Assembly: GCA_020161435.1 (NCBI GenBank)
Contig: JAIUNV010000002.1
Location: 682,001-746,000 of the forward strand
DNA length: 64,000 nt
Source of the DNA: Bacteroidota bacterium
GTDB lineage: Bacteria > Bacteroidota > Bacteroidia > Chitinophagales > Chitinophagaceae
Direction of reading: 5' to 3'
Shown: piece by piece, positions 1-8,599 of the stretch
Numbering within the stretch: position 1 is the first letter of the stretch
Layout of the letters: every line of letters begins with the position of its first letter
Position numbers and translations under genes: made by a program
The notes under the pieces: generated by a model
Seen by the model: the letters and a program-made list of their open reading frames with translations, nothing else
The model's database searches: none
What the model was told of the DNA's origin: nothing

Positions 1-1317
1 GAAAGTGTAGCCAAACTTGCGGGCAAAGGCGATGAAAGGCATGAGCTTTTCTTCATCGGGTTGGTCGTGTACACGATATGGAAAAGGCAATGCTTTATCA
101 CCCACTTTTATTTTGCCCACTACTTCGGCCACGGTACGGTTGGCCAGCAGCATAAACTCTTCAATCAGTTGGTGCGACTCCTTGCTTTCTTTTACCACTA
201 TGCCAATGGGAGCACCTGTTTCATCAAGTTTAAACCGCACTTCCTGCGAACTGAAATTGATGGCCCCTTTATCAAACCGGTCTTGCCGCAGCTTGCGGGC
301 CATCGTATTTAAAATCAAAATTTCCTCGCTGTGCAATCCTTCTTTTGTTTCGATAATATCCTGCACTTCTTCGTAGGTAAAACGATGGTTGGAGTGAATC
401 AGTGTTCTGCCCAACCAGTGGTCCTTTACCACGCCTTTTTCCGTGATGGTAAACACCGCCGAAAAAGTAAACTTGTCTTCATGCGGCCGCAGTGAACACA
501 GCTCATTGCTGATACGTTCGGGCAGCATGGGATTCACCCTGTCGGGTAAATACACACTCGTAGCCCGTTGGTAGGCTTCTTCGTCGAGCTTGCTGCCTTC
601 CGTTACAAAATGACTGACATCGGCAATGTGCACACCCACTTCATACAAGCCATTGCTGATGGGGCGAATGCTCAATGCATCATCAAAATCTCTTGCATCC
701 ACCGGGTCGATGGTTACGGTAAATACATCACGGAAATCTTTGCGTTTTGCCAAATCAGCAGCAGTAATATGGTCGTTCATGCGGGCTGCTTCTTCCATCG
801 CATCTTCGCTAAACTGCAATGGAAAACCATTCTCCATCAGGATGTCTTTCATGGCCACATCGTTGAGGTCGTGCATGGCTACTTCCTCAATAATCCGGGC
901 GATGGGTCTGCGGTCATCATGATCCCAACGTACAAACGCTGCAATCACTTTCATATCATCTTTTACTTCAAAATCGGGTTCCTCTTCTACTACAAAATTG
1001 GGCATGGGCCGGTCGCTGTCGGGCATAAAAAACCATCGGCCCGCATGGCCTTTCAACGTGCCCATGTATTGCGACAACTTGCGTTGTACTACGGCCACCA
1101 CTTTGCCCTCCCGCTTGCCGCCACAAAAGCCGCCGCGGGTAATGCGTACCCTTACTTTATCGCCATGAAAGGCCCGGTTGAAATCGTTGGGGCGAACCAA
1201 AATATCGCCATCACCTTTACCTGTAATCACAAATCCTAAACCCGAACGAGTGATGTCGAGTGTGCCAGCCACTTCTTCATTGAATGACTTCTTTTTATGT
1301 TGATCTTTCTTATGCAT
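1..1317 (-). CDS. rnr: Ribonuclease R (RNase II family 3'-5' exoribonuclease), C-terminus cut off by window edge
   Basis: This is the N-terminal 439 codons of RNase R, a processive 3'-5' exoribonuclease that degrades structured RNA. The start is ATG at 1317, giving MHKKDQHKKKSFNEE; the in-frame sequence upstream has no ATG before a stop at 1351-1353. A lysine-rich N-terminus leads into a cold-shock/OB region (TLDITRSGLGFVITG). The RNB catalytic core begins near residue 200 with DPVDARDFDDALS, whose aspartates are the metal ligands of the family. LPERISNELCSL and the later RNB motifs are intact. The C-terminal part, including the expected S1 domain, lies outside the window. The start codon overlaps the lpxK stop by 8 bp, so it is probably translated as the last gene of the DUF3822-rsmD-folate-lpxK operon. 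Confidence 0.93.
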   Translation of the reverse strand, partial: MHKKDQHKKKSFNEEVAGTLDITRSGLGFVITGKGDGDILVRPNDFNRAFHGDKVRVRITRGGFCGGKREGKVVAVVQRKLSQYMGTLKGHAGRWFFMPDSDRPMPNFVVEEEPDFEVKDDMKVIAAFVRWDHDDRRPIARIIEEVAMHDLNDVAMKDILMENGFPLQFSEDAMEEAARMNDHITAADLAKRKDFRDVFTVTIDPVDARDFDDALSIRPISNGLYEVGVHIADVSHFVTEGSKLDEEAYQRATSVYLPDRVNPMLPERISNELCSLRPHEDKFTFSAVFTITEKGVVKDHWLGRTLIHSNHRFTYEEVQDIIETKEGLHSEEILILNTMARKLRQDRFDKGAINFSSQEVRFKLDETGAPIGIVVKESKESHQLIEEFMLLANRTVAEVVGKIKVGDKALPFPYRVHDQPDEEKLMPFIAFARKFGYTF

Positions 1318-2395
1318 GTGTTTGTGTTTTGCCGAAATGCAGCACAAAGTCTACCACGGCTTTTTTAAATAAATCAGCTTCGCCAAACAACACCTGATGC
1401 TGCACGGGCTGCACGTACAAGGGCAGTCGTTTCAATTCGTCGCCAAACTTGAGGAGGCGAACCGCATCCTTTTCTGTTGTCAGCAATAGCTTTTCGTTAT
1501 GCTCCAGCTGAGTGAAGCGTTTTTCCATCTCCCGCAAATCATCAATGCTGAAAATATGATGATCGCTGTAACTGAGCTGATGATACTCGGCTACATGTTT
1601 TTCCAAATGTTTTTTGAGTGGCACCGGATTGGCAATACCACACACCAACAACACCGCGGCTTCTACAGGCAGCGCTTTAGTTTCGGCCGTGAGAATATGG
1701 TACGGTGTAGCATATTGCAAGCAGGTAAAAAACACTTGCTGATGCGTCAAGGGTTTAATACGCTGAATGATTTTTTGCTTTTCCGTAGGGCCCATATCCG
1801 GCGGGCATTTGGTAACGACGATTATCTGTGCCCGTTGTGCACTGCGGCGTTCATCCCGCAAATCGCCGCTCGGCAAAAACCAATCGTACCAATATGGATT
1901 GCTATAATCAGTCAGCAAAATATTGAGGCCTGCACTAATGGCTCTGTGCTGAAATGCATCATCTAAAATAATCACATTGGTATCGGGACGGTCTTGCAGC
2001 AATTGCGGTACAGCTACAATACGTTCCTCACCCACAGCCACGGCTACATGCGGAAACTTCTGATGAAACTGCATAGGTTCATCGCCTATTTCCAATGCAG
2101 TGGTACCCTCGCCTGCCAGCAGGTAGCCTTTCGTTTTTCTTTTGTATCCACGGCTCAAAGTGGCCAGCTGAAAATCTTCCTGCAGCCAGCCAATCAGCAT
2201 TTCGGTCATGGGGCTTTTGCCCGTACCACCTACACTCACATTGCCCACACAAATGAGTGGCAGATTGAACGATGTTGTTTTGAAAAAATTCCAGTCGTAG
2301 AGCTTGTTGCGCAGCATCACCACCAGCGCCATTACAAATGAAAAAGGGAACAACAATAACCGGAGACCACGTAACAGGTAAAAATTAAAATGCAT
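1310..2395 (-). CDS. lpxK: Tetraacyldisaccharide 4'-kinase LpxK
   Basis: LpxK phosphorylates the 4' position of the lipid A disaccharide at the inner membrane, a late step of lipid A synthesis. The 361-residue protein has an N-terminal hydrophobic segment (about residues 8-27) that anchors it. It also has the family Walker A GNVSVGGTGKSP (about 51-62) and DDAFQHR (about 145-151), typical of LpxK. Its length is normal for Bacteroidetes LpxK. It overlaps the upstream folate cyclo-ligase gene by 11 bp and the downstream rnr by 8 bp, so translation is probably coupled. With the LptA/OstA-like protein near 21 kb it shows an LPS-bearing outer membrane. Confidence 0.93.
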   Translation of the reverse strand: MHFNFYLLRGLRLLLFPFSFVMALVVMLRNKLYDWNFFKTTSFNLPLICVGNVSVGGTGKSPMTEMLIGWLQEDFQLATLSRGYKRKTKGYLLAGEGTTALEIGDEPMQFHQKFPHVAVAVGEERIVAVPQLLQDRPDTNVIILDDAFQHRAISAGLNILLTDYSNPYWYDWFLPSGDLRDERRSAQRAQIIVVTKCPPDMGPTEKQKIIQRIKPLTHQQVFFTCLQYATPYHILTAETKALPVEAAVLLVCGIANPVPLKKHLEKHVAEYHQLSYSDHHIFSIDDLREMEKRFTQLEHNEKLLLTTEKDAVRLLKFGDELKRLPLYVQPVQHQVLFGEADLFKKAVVDFVLHFGKTQTHA

Positions 2396-2954
2396 AGATC
2401 CGTTGCGGCGTGATACAATATTTTAAAGGTACATCATTAGCATGGATATCGTCAATGCTCTCAACTGGCGGAAACCAACTGAGCCCGATTGTTAACACAT
2501 CCTTCTTACAGCGTGTTAAAAAACGGTCATAAAATCCTTTGCCATAGCCCACCCGAAAACCACAGGTATCAAAAGCCAGCATGGGCACCAGCACTACATC
2601 AATTTTTTCCGGCGAAACAATATTGCCTTCCACCGGTTCTTCCAAACCAAACACGGTTTCTTCCCACTGCACAGCATCATCATCGGCAATAGCATCCATG
2701 CTACCATCGGCCATTTGGATGCGGGGATAACAGAATTGTATGCCCGCCACTTCATCGCTCAGTACCGATTCAAAATAATGCACGGGTACCTCATGACGAT
2801 TGTCCATGCTGCGGTAGCTCATGTACATAGCAGGCGCTGGCAACGACAAGGATAAAAACTGGTGCAACATGGGCGTCAGCATTTCGTGCATGGCTTCGGT
2901 GGTCAACGCCTGGCGTTGCGCCGTATAGCTTTTGCGAATGCTGGCTTTAGTCAT
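2385..2954 (-). CDS. 5-formyltetrahydrofolate cyclo-ligase (MTHFS)
   Basis: The 189-residue protein belongs to the 5-formyl-THF cyclo-ligase family, which uses ATP to turn 5-formyl-THF into 5,10-methenyl-THF in one-carbon metabolism. The N-terminal ATP/substrate region includes SIRKSYTAQRQAL, and the C-terminal signature is VPMLAFDTCGFRVGYGKGFYDRF, split here as VPMLAFDTCG and FRVGYGKGFYDRF. Length fits the family (about 180-200). It sits 6 bp after rsmD and overlaps lpxK by 11 bp, so it is an internal operon gene with no promoter of its own visible. Its functional link to lipid A genes is not obvious; co-location is probably a matter of operon packing. Confidence 0.92.
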   Translation of the reverse strand: MTKASIRKSYTAQRQALTTEAMHEMLTPMLHQFLSLSLPAPAMYMSYRSMDNRHEVPVHYFESVLSDEVAGIQFCYPRIQMADGSMDAIADDDAVQWEETVFGLEEPVEGNIVSPEKIDVVLVPMLAFDTCGFRVGYGKGFYDRFLTRCKKDVLTIGLSWFPPVESIDDIHANDVPLKYCITPQRIYAF

Positions 2955-2960
2955 GTGCGG

Positions 2961-3503
2961 TTAGTCTACTCTTTCAAAAAATGAAAAAACGGTGGTACCG
3001 TAGTTGCGCTGTTTTACAAAACCCGCATACTGCTCGTAATTGTTGCGGGGCGTATGCTCCAGCACAAATACGCCATCCGGTGCAATCAGTTTTCTATCGA
3101 TGATGATGCGTGGTATATCATCGATGGTAGTGAGTGCATACGGCGGGCCTGCAAAAATGAAATCGTATTGTTCGGTACAGGTTTCCAAAAATTTGAACAC
3201 ATCCAGGCGAAACATTTTTACCGGAGGTGCACCCAGTTTTTTCAGGTTGTCGCTGATGAACTGATACATCTGCACATCTTTTTCTACAATGGTGCTATCG
3301 GTAGCGCCACGGCTGATGAGTTCGTACGAAATGGCACCGGTGCCGCCAAACAAATCGAGTGTTTTTGCTCCTTCAAAATCAACCTGATTTTGCAAAATAT
3401 TGAACAGGCCTTCTTTGGCAATATCTGTAGTAGGCCTGGTGTAAGGCATTTTGGTTGGCGGATGAATTTTTCGTCCTCCCCATTCTCCTCCAATAATTCT
3501 CAT
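2961..3503 (-). CDS. rsmD: 16S rRNA (guanine-N2)-methyltransferase RsmD, with variant GPPY motif
   Basis: RsmD uses SAM to methylate N2 of G966 (E. coli numbering) in 16S rRNA. The start is ATG at 3503 (MRIIGGEWGGRKIHPP), the conserved family N-terminus; a longer reading frame to 3689 exists but lies inside the upstream gene. The SAM-binding motif is TLDLFGGTGAISYEL. The catalytic motif, normally (D/N)PPY/F, reads FAGPPYAL, with glycine (GGC) where Asp or Asn is expected. ATGA overlap with the DUF3822 stop indicates coupled translation. At 180 residues the protein is full length, so the substitution is not part of a general decay. Confidence 0.9.
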   Translation of the reverse strand: MRIIGGEWGGRKIHPPTKMPYTRPTTDIAKEGLFNILQNQVDFEGAKTLDLFGGTGAISYELISRGATDSTIVEKDVQMYQFISDNLKKLGAPPVKMFRLDVFKFLETCTEQYDFIFAGPPYALTTIDDIPRIIIDRKLIAPDGVFVLEHTPRNNYEQYAGFVKQRNYGTTVFSFFERVD

Positions 3504-4306
3504 GACACAAATGCTAAGAGGTGAGCAAAATAATGTGTGGTGGCTTCTGCCGGCATCGACACTTCGGTTGTTTGCAACTGAAACTGCTGGAGATATTTCT
3601 GCAGAGCAATGTACAGGTCGGCATCGGTGGCTATCAAACCCGAGCATTGCCATTGTACATCGGCCGCATCGGGCCCGTATTGCTGACAAACCTGCAACAA
3701 TCGATACGCCAAATCATCAGCATTCAATACCGGCAGGCAAGCCGCAAAAATCAACCGGCCATCTTGTTGCAATTGCAGCATACATTGTTGTGGCGCCAGC
3801 AGCAGTTGACCAATGGTGCCCTTAGCTACAGGTCGTTGCAAGAGCATCGACTGCACATGTTGCACCTGCATTACCTGAAAATGTTTGCGCATTCTTTGCA
3901 GCAACAATTCAGGCATTTGCCAAATCACCGCCATGTCGCGGTGTTGCAAAATATCGGAGCTGGTATGCTGCCACAAGACAGCCCCCAACAGCAAATCGAG
4001 TTCTTGTTTGCAGCGGTCGTTATCAAGCACTTCCAGCGGGCAGGGCAAAAAACGTGGCGCCGCAGCCACCAGCTTCACGGCTACATCGTGCAATTGCAGC
4101 AGTTTGCTTTGGCCCAACAGCACATCCCATTCGTCCTCGTCATCAATGCTTCCGCTAAACGATTCGAGGGCTTCTACCGAGGCCGTATTGTTGTTGAAGA
4201 GTAATACATGCAAGTGCAGCGGCGACCACTCCAGCAGCAGCTGACGGTTGTGCGCCTCGTAAGGCAGCAGTGCATGTGTTCCGATATCCATTGATTTAGC
4301 AACCAT
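3500..4306 (-). CDS. DUF3822 family protein
   Basis: This 268-residue protein resembles the DUF3822 family, found next to rsmD in many Bacteroidetes and of unknown function. I recognise it mainly from context and general composition: a Gln/Leu-rich cytoplasmic protein with no signal peptide and no transmembrane segment, ending THYFAHLLAFVS. I place the start at ATG 4306 (MVAKSMDIGTHALL) because a perfect -7 box lies 5 nt upstream; ATG 4291 is an alternative. A reading frame to 4420 exists but would run into the divergent gene. DUF3822 proteins have been noted to resemble actin/ASKHA-type folds, but I cannot see decisive motifs. It heads the operon DUF3822-rsmD-MTHFS-lpxK-rnr. Confidence 0.75.
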   Translation of the reverse strand: MVAKSMDIGTHALLPYEAHNRQLLLEWSPLHLHVLLFNNNTASVEALESFSGSIDDEDEWDVLLGQSKLLQLHDVAVKLVAAAPRFLPCPLEVLDNDRCKQELDLLLGAVLWQHTSSDILQHRDMAVIWQMPELLLQRMRKHFQVMQVQHVQSMLLQRPVAKGTIGQLLLAPQQCMLQLQQDGRLIFAACLPVLNADDLAYRLLQVCQQYGPDAADVQWQCSGLIATDADLYIALQKYLQQFQLQTTEVSMPAEATTHYFAHLLAFVS

Positions 4307-4311
4307 TGCAG

Positions 4312-4319
4312 CAAACCTA
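4312..4319 (-). promoter_or_regulatory. -7 promoter box (TAGGTTTG) of the DUF3822-rsmD-lpxK-rnr operon
   Basis: On the minus strand TAGGTTTG is a perfect Bacteroidetes TAnnTTTG box, followed by CTGCA and then the ATG at 4306. The 5-nt gap would place the transcription start at or within a base or two of the start codon, giving a leaderless or near-leaderless mRNA. No convincing -33 TTTG was found. Confidence 0.55.
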
Positions 4320-4395
4320 AAGTTTTTTGCCGCACGGCATTCACTTGTGCTATCAACCTGTGTGCAATTCTGTGCAGCGCAAAGCCGGCTTCCCG

Positions 4396-4403
4396 CATCT
4401 TTG
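4396..4403 (+). promoter_or_regulatory. -7 promoter box (CATCTTTG) of the small membrane protein gene
   Basis: CATCTTTG matches 7 of 8 positions of TAnnTTTG as TATCTTTG, and is followed by CAGTTC and the ATG at 4410. It is divergent from the DUF3822 promoter, with about 77 bp between the boxes. The 6-nt gap again predicts almost no 5' leader. Confidence 0.45.
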
Positions 4404-4409
4404 CAGTTC

Positions 4410-4817
4410 ATGAATGCCATTTCTACACATCGTCGTTGGTTGTTGGGCAGCTATTTGTTGTTGCTCATTAGCCTGTTCATACCCGCCGAAAGCATCCGCC
4501 TGAATGGCGAAACCCATACTGTGGCTATGTATTTCCAGCAGTCGGCCTGGGCCATGGTTGGTGTAGCTGTAGTGCTCATTTCCCTGCAGTGGATTTGGCA
4601 ACTTAAAAAACAGCAATGGCTCGTTTGGCCGGGCATTATTAGCGGTCTATTGCTGCTGGCTTTTGCCTTGCTGCGCATGGTTCGGTTGTGGCAAATGCCC
4701 GAGTTGGCAGACAAACAATTCAGCGGTCAGCCGCAGTTGGGCTTGTACCTGATGGCAGTAGCGGCGCTGGCGTTGCTGCTGTTGGAAGGACTCGAATGGC
4801 AGCGAAAGGCCAAATAA
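4410..4817 (+). CDS. DUF4293-like small integral membrane protein
   Basis: The 135-residue protein has about four hydrophobic segments (roughly residues 10-30, 48-66, 76-94 and 110-128) with a short polar loop between the first two (RLNGETHTVAMYF). It lacks a cleavable signal peptide and ends in a basic tail (LEWQRKAK). Size and topology suggest the small four-helix DUF4293 family of Bacteroidetes, but this is from memory of the pattern, not a search. The frame opens upstream at 4347, but ATG 4410 begins MNAISTHRRW and follows a -7 box directly. It is followed by ftsK on the same strand. No function can be assigned. Confidence 0.7.
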   Translation: MNAISTHRRWLLGSYLLLLISLFIPAESIRLNGETHTVAMYFQQSAWAMVGVAVVLISLQWIWQLKKQQWLVWPGIISGLLLLAFALLRMVRLWQMPELADKQFSGQPQLGLYLMAVAALALLLLEGLEWQRKAK

Positions 4818-4879
4818 TCCACCGATTTTATCGTTAGTTATACACATCGGGACCAATCGGCTGTTGTTAGGGCTGCAAT

Positions 4880-4903
4880 AAATCCCCACCCCGTGGGTTT
4901 CTT
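4880..4903 (+). terminator. Weak hairpin after the membrane protein gene
   Basis: CCCAC (4885-4889) pairs with GTGGG (4893-4897) around a CCC loop, flanked by AAA and TTT that can extend the stem with a bulge. The following T-rich tract TTTCTTG is short, so this is a weak candidate. Confidence 0.3.
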
Positions 4904-4914
4904 GTATTAGCCGC

Positions 4915-4939
4915 TACATTTGGGCGGCATTTATCTTTG
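4915..4939 (+). promoter_or_regulatory. Two tandem -7 boxes upstream of ftsK
   Basis: TACATTTG (4915-4922) and TATCTTTG (4932-4939) both match TAnnTTTG perfectly. The second is followed by GTACA and then the ftsK ATG at 4945, so its transcript would be leaderless. The first would give about 15 nt of leader. No clear -33 element was found at the expected distance from either. Confidence 0.55.
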
Positions 4940-4944
4940 GTACA

Positions 4945-7677
4945 ATGGCAGTAAAAGCAAAGCAAAAGAAGGAAACCAGCACCCCCGGACTGAAGCAAGA
5001 AAAAGAGCAAACCGTGAGTGTGCAGGAAGTGGTGAAAGATGAACGCACCCACAAAATCAGCGGGTTCAGCCTGCTGGTGCTAAGTATTCTATTGCTCATT
5101 GCGCTTGGCTCCTATTGCTTTACCTGGCAGGAAGATCAGGACAAGGTATTCAAAGCAGGCGCCGACTTTTTGTTTGCAGACAATTTACAGGTTGACAATA
5201 TGCTGGGCCGCCTCGGTGCGTGGACGGGCCACACCCTCATTTACAAAGGTTTTGGACTGGCTGCCTTTCTGCTGTGCACGTTGCCGTTTGTAGCGGGTGT
5301 CAACCTCATTTTTGGTAAAAAACTTTTTTCTGTTTGGCGCAATGTGAAGTACACATTCACCGGGCTGGTGTTTTTTAGCGTAGCACTGGCTTTTGCGCTG
5401 CCCGACAGCGGCTTTAGCTATGGCGGTGCCGTGGGTGAATTTTGCAGCAATTACCTGAGCAACCTGATGGGTAAAGCCGGCACCGGTTTGCTGTTGTTTG
5501 TAGCTGGTTTCAGTTGGTTTATTTGGCGGGTCAATCCTGTTTTCAAACTGCCTAAGCGTTTGGAAAAATCCGGTTCCACCGATGCCGAAGCCAACCTCAC
5601 CAAACCCGAAGCGGTAGCTGCAGTGGTGCCGGAAGCAGTGGAAGAAACAACCATTCCAGAATCGCCTGCTGCACAAAGTGATGCCCGTTTTCAGCCAACG
5701 CCCATTCCTTCGGGCAAAAGCATCAACGACTTGTATGCTGAAGGTAAAACGCCTGCCATGCAGGTATTTGTACCCGAAGAAATTAATCCGCTGACCAACC
5801 AGCCGGTGGCGGCCAATGGCAACAGCATGGATGGTGATGGTATTGCCGTGGTTTTGCCCCAACCATCAACGCCGGTGAATGAAGACCCGGTGAATGCGCT
5901 GGATGTAATGGAGACCGATGAATCGGTAGAAACCATAGCGGTAGCACTTCCGCCCAAGCCCAATCCACCAGCACCTGTAGCGGATTCAGAACCGGAACCA
6001 GAACCCGTTCAACCTAAAAAAATTACGCCCATCGCCGTTCGTGAAATACTGCCCAATCAACTGCCCAAAAGCGATTTGGAACTGGAGCTGAACAACGATC
6101 TGGACGAAGAAGAAGACATTGACGAAATGGTGGCCAATGCAACCGGCAGCATTCCTGAAATTACGCAGGATTTAGAGCCCTACGATCCTGCTCTGGATTT
6201 GAAAGGCTACAAGTTTCCCGGTCTTGATTTGCTCGATACACATGGCAGCGAAAAAGTAATTGCCGACCCCGAAGAACTGGAGCAAAATAAGAATCAGATC
6301 ATCGGCACCCTCAAGAATTACGACATCACCATTCAGCGGATTTCTGCAACGGTAGGTCCTACTGTAACACTCTATGAAATTGTGCCGGCGCCGGGTGTCC
6401 GCATCAGCCGCATCAAAAATCTGGAAGATGATATTGCGTTGAGTCTCGCAGCATTGGGCATCCGCATCATTGCACCCATTCCGGGTAAGGGTACCATTGG
6501 TATTGAAGTACCCAATGTGCGGAAGAATGTGGTAAGCATGAAAAGCCTGCTGAGCAGCGACAAGTATCTCAACAACAAATACAGCCTGCCCATTGCCATT
6601 GGCAAAACCATTGCCAACGAGCATTTCGTAGCCGACCTTGCCAGCATGCCGCACTTGCTGATGGCTGGTGCTACCGGCCAGGGTAAATCGGTCGGCATCA
6701 ATACAGTACTCGTTAGTTTGTTGTACAAAAAACATCCTTCGCAACTCAAGTTTGTACTGGTCGATCCGAAGAAGGTAGAACTGAGTTTGTACCGCGTCAT
6801 CGAAAAACACTTTTTGGCCAAACTGCCCGGTGAAGATGAAAGCATCATCACCGATACCAAAAAAGTAATCAATACACTCAACGCTTTGTGTATTGAAATG
6901 GACAACCGCTACGACCTGCTGAAAGAGGCCCATGTACGCAATATCAAAGAGTACAACGAGAAGTTCATCAAACGCAAACTCAATCCGCAAAAAGGACATC
7001 AGTACCTGCCGTTTATTGTGTTGGTGGTAGATGAATTTGCCGACCTCATTATGACTGCCGGCAAAGAAGTGGAAATGCCGATTGCCCGATTGGCGCAGCT
7101 GGCCCGTGCTGTGGGTATTCACCTCATCATTGCTACGCAGCGTCCTTCGGTCAATATCATTACCGGTACCATCAAGGCCAACTTCCCGAGCCGTATTGCT
7201 TTTAAAGTGAGTTCGAAAATTGACAGCCGTACCATCCTCGATGCAGGCGGTGCTGAGCAGCTCATTGGCAAGGGCGACATGCTCATTAGCCACAATGGCG
7301 AACTCATTCGTTTGCAATGTGCGTTTGTTGATACACCCGAGGTAGAGAAAGTGTGTGAATTTATTGGCACCCAACGAGGCTACCCCGATGCCTTCCTGCT
7401 GCCCGAATATGTAGATGAAAAAGAACAGGAAGGCCGCGACTTCGACCTGAGCGACCGGGATGTATTGTTTGCCGATGCAGCCCGCTTGATTGTACAAAAC
7501 CAAATGGGTAGCACCAGCCTAATCCAACGCCGCATGAAGCTGGGCTACAACCGTGCCGGTCGGCTGATGGATCAATTGGAAGCTGCAGGCATTGTAGGTG
7601 CCAACCAAGGCAGCAAAGCCCGTGAAGTATTGGTAAAAACCGAACACGAACTGGAACAAATTCTCGAGAATTTTTAA
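4945..7677 (+). CDS. ftsK: DNA translocase FtsK (FtsK/SpoIIIE family)
   Basis: FtsK pumps DNA at the division septum and helps resolve chromosome dimers. The 910-residue protein has four N-terminal membrane segments (about residues 40-58, 95-115, 125-145 and 170-190), then an acidic, proline-rich linker (about 200-420). The motor follows, with Walker A GATGQGKS at 575-582 and Walker B LVVDEFADLIM near 693-703. TQRPSVNIITG and FPSRIAFKVSS are classic FtsK motor motifs. The C-terminal winged-helix gamma domain includes SLIQRRMKLGYNRAGRLMDQLE, split here as SLIQRRMKLGYN and RAGRLMDQLE. Length fits Bacteroidetes FtsK (about 800-950). The start at 4945 follows a TATCTTTG box by 5 nt. Confidence 0.96.
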   Translation: MAVKAKQKKETSTPGLKQEKEQTVSVQEVVKDERTHKISGFSLLVLSILLLIALGSYCFTWQEDQDKVFKAGADFLFADNLQVDNMLGRLGAWTGHTLIYKGFGLAAFLLCTLPFVAGVNLIFGKKLFSVWRNVKYTFTGLVFFSVALAFALPDSGFSYGGAVGEFCSNYLSNLMGKAGTGLLLFVAGFSWFIWRVNPVFKLPKRLEKSGSTDAEANLTKPEAVAAVVPEAVEETTIPESPAAQSDARFQPTPIPSGKSINDLYAEGKTPAMQVFVPEEINPLTNQPVAANGNSMDGDGIAVVLPQPSTPVNEDPVNALDVMETDESVETIAVALPPKPNPPAPVADSEPEPEPVQPKKITPIAVREILPNQLPKSDLELELNNDLDEEEDIDEMVANATGSIPEITQDLEPYDPALDLKGYKFPGLDLLDTHGSEKVIADPEELEQNKNQIIGTLKNYDITIQRISATVGPTVTLYEIVPAPGVRISRIKNLEDDIALSLAALGIRIIAPIPGKGTIGIEVPNVRKNVVSMKSLLSSDKYLNNKYSLPIAIGKTIANEHFVADLASMPHLLMAGATGQGKSVGINTVLVSLLYKKHPSQLKFVLVDPKKVELSLYRVIEKHFLAKLPGEDESIITDTKKVINTLNALCIEMDNRYDLLKEAHVRNIKEYNEKFIKRKLNPQKGHQYLPFIVLVVDEFADLIMTAGKEVEMPIARLAQLARAVGIHLIIATQRPSVNIITGTIKANFPSRIAFKVSSKIDSRTILDAGGAEQLIGKGDMLISHNGELIRLQCAFVDTPEVEKVCEFIGTQRGYPDAFLLPEYVDEKEQEGRDFDLSDRDVLFADAARLIVQNQMGSTSLIQRRMKLGYNRAGRLMDQLEAAGIVGANQGSKAREVLVKTEHELEQILENF

Positions 7678-7732
7678 AGCTTCCTCTCCCCTACTGCGCA
7701 AAGTTTTATATTCATGCCGCTTTGAAAGCTTC

Positions 7733-8599
7733 ATGAAACCATTGCTTATGCGTATCGTACTTTGTATTGCTGCATTTTTTATGACCGCACAATTGTCGGC
7801 ACAAACGCTGGCTGCGTATCAAATTTTTACTGCTAAGGGCAAAAAAGCCAAATGGGGCGATGTGGTAAAAGCCATGCAGCAACAAGAAGTGATTTTGTTT
7901 GGCGAATACCACGACAATCCCATATCGCATTGGTTGCAACTGGAGCTGACACGCAGCCTTGGCGATCAGCAACAAATTACACTGGGTGCCGAAATGTTTG
8001 AAGCCGACAATCAGCAAGCCCTCAATGCTTTTTTAGCGGGAAAGTTGTCGTCCAAAGGGCTTGACAGTAATGCACGGCTTTGGAAAAATTATCCCACCGA
8101 TTATGCGCCACTGGTAAAATATGCCAAGGAAAAAAACTACGTTTTTATTGCCACCAATATTCCGCGGCGCTACGCCAGCATGGTAGCCAAGGGAGGATTT
8201 GAAGTGTTGGACACCATTTCGGCAGAAGCCAAAACCTGGATGATGCCATTGCCGGTGGCATATGATTCTTTATTGCCCTGCTACAAAAACATGTTGCAAA
8301 TGATGGGTGGCCATGGCAGCAGCAACCTGCCCAAAGCACAAGCCGTAAAAGATGCAACGATGGCGTATTTCATTTTGCAACACCTGCAGCCCGGCGTGCC
8401 TTTCATTCACTACAATGGCGCCTACCATAGCGACAATTATGAAAGCATCAACTGGTATCTGAAACAAAGCCGGCCTGGTCTGCGCATTGGCACCATTAGT
8501 ACCGTTACACAAAAAGACCTTGCCCGGCTCGAAAAAGAACACCTGGGCAAGGCCGATTTTATTATTGTGGTAGACGAGGATATGACCAGAACATACTGA
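7733..8599 (+). CDS. ChaN-like (haem-binding uptake, DUF399) exported protein
   Basis: The 288-residue protein starts with a signal peptide (RIVLCIAAFFMTAQLSAQ, cleavage after SAQ likely). The mature part matches the ChaN/DUF399 family, including VILFGEYHDNPISHWLQLEL near residues 58-77 and LGAEMFEADNQQALNAFL. A later FIHYNGAYHSDNYES is the family's C-terminal motif. ChaN of Campylobacter binds haem and is linked to iron uptake; whether that holds here is unknown. ATG 7733 and ATG 7748 are both possible starts; 7748 gives a more typical signal peptide length. It follows ftsK by 55 bp and is separated from the next (minus) gene by a short repeat-rich spacer. Confidence 0.85.
   Translation: MKPLLMRIVLCIAAFFMTAQLSAQTLAAYQIFTAKGKKAKWGDVVKAMQQQEVILFGEYHDNPISHWLQLELTRSLGDQQQITLGAEMFEADNQQALNAFLAGKLSSKGLDSNARLWKNYPTDYAPLVKYAKEKNYVFIATNIPRRYASMVAKGGFEVLDTISAEAKTWMMPLPVAYDSLLPCYKNMLQMMGGHGSSNLPKAQAVKDATMAYFILQHLQPGVPFIHYNGAYHSDNYESINWYLKQSRPGLRIGTISTVTQKDLARLEKEHLGKADFIIVVDEDMTRTY

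Noticed and set aside
568..1239. Plus-strand frame of 223 codons
   Set aside because: It is antisense to rnr, whose catalytic motifs are intact in the minus frame.
3504..3689. N-terminal extension of RsmD
   Set aside because: The family start MRIIGG lies at 3503, and the extension falls inside the DUF3822 gene in another frame.
6172..7503. Long open frame (443 codons) on the minus strand
   Set aside because: It lies wholly antisense to the FtsK motor domain, whose motifs are clear, and its product is low-complexity (rich in F, N, Q, H) with no family features.
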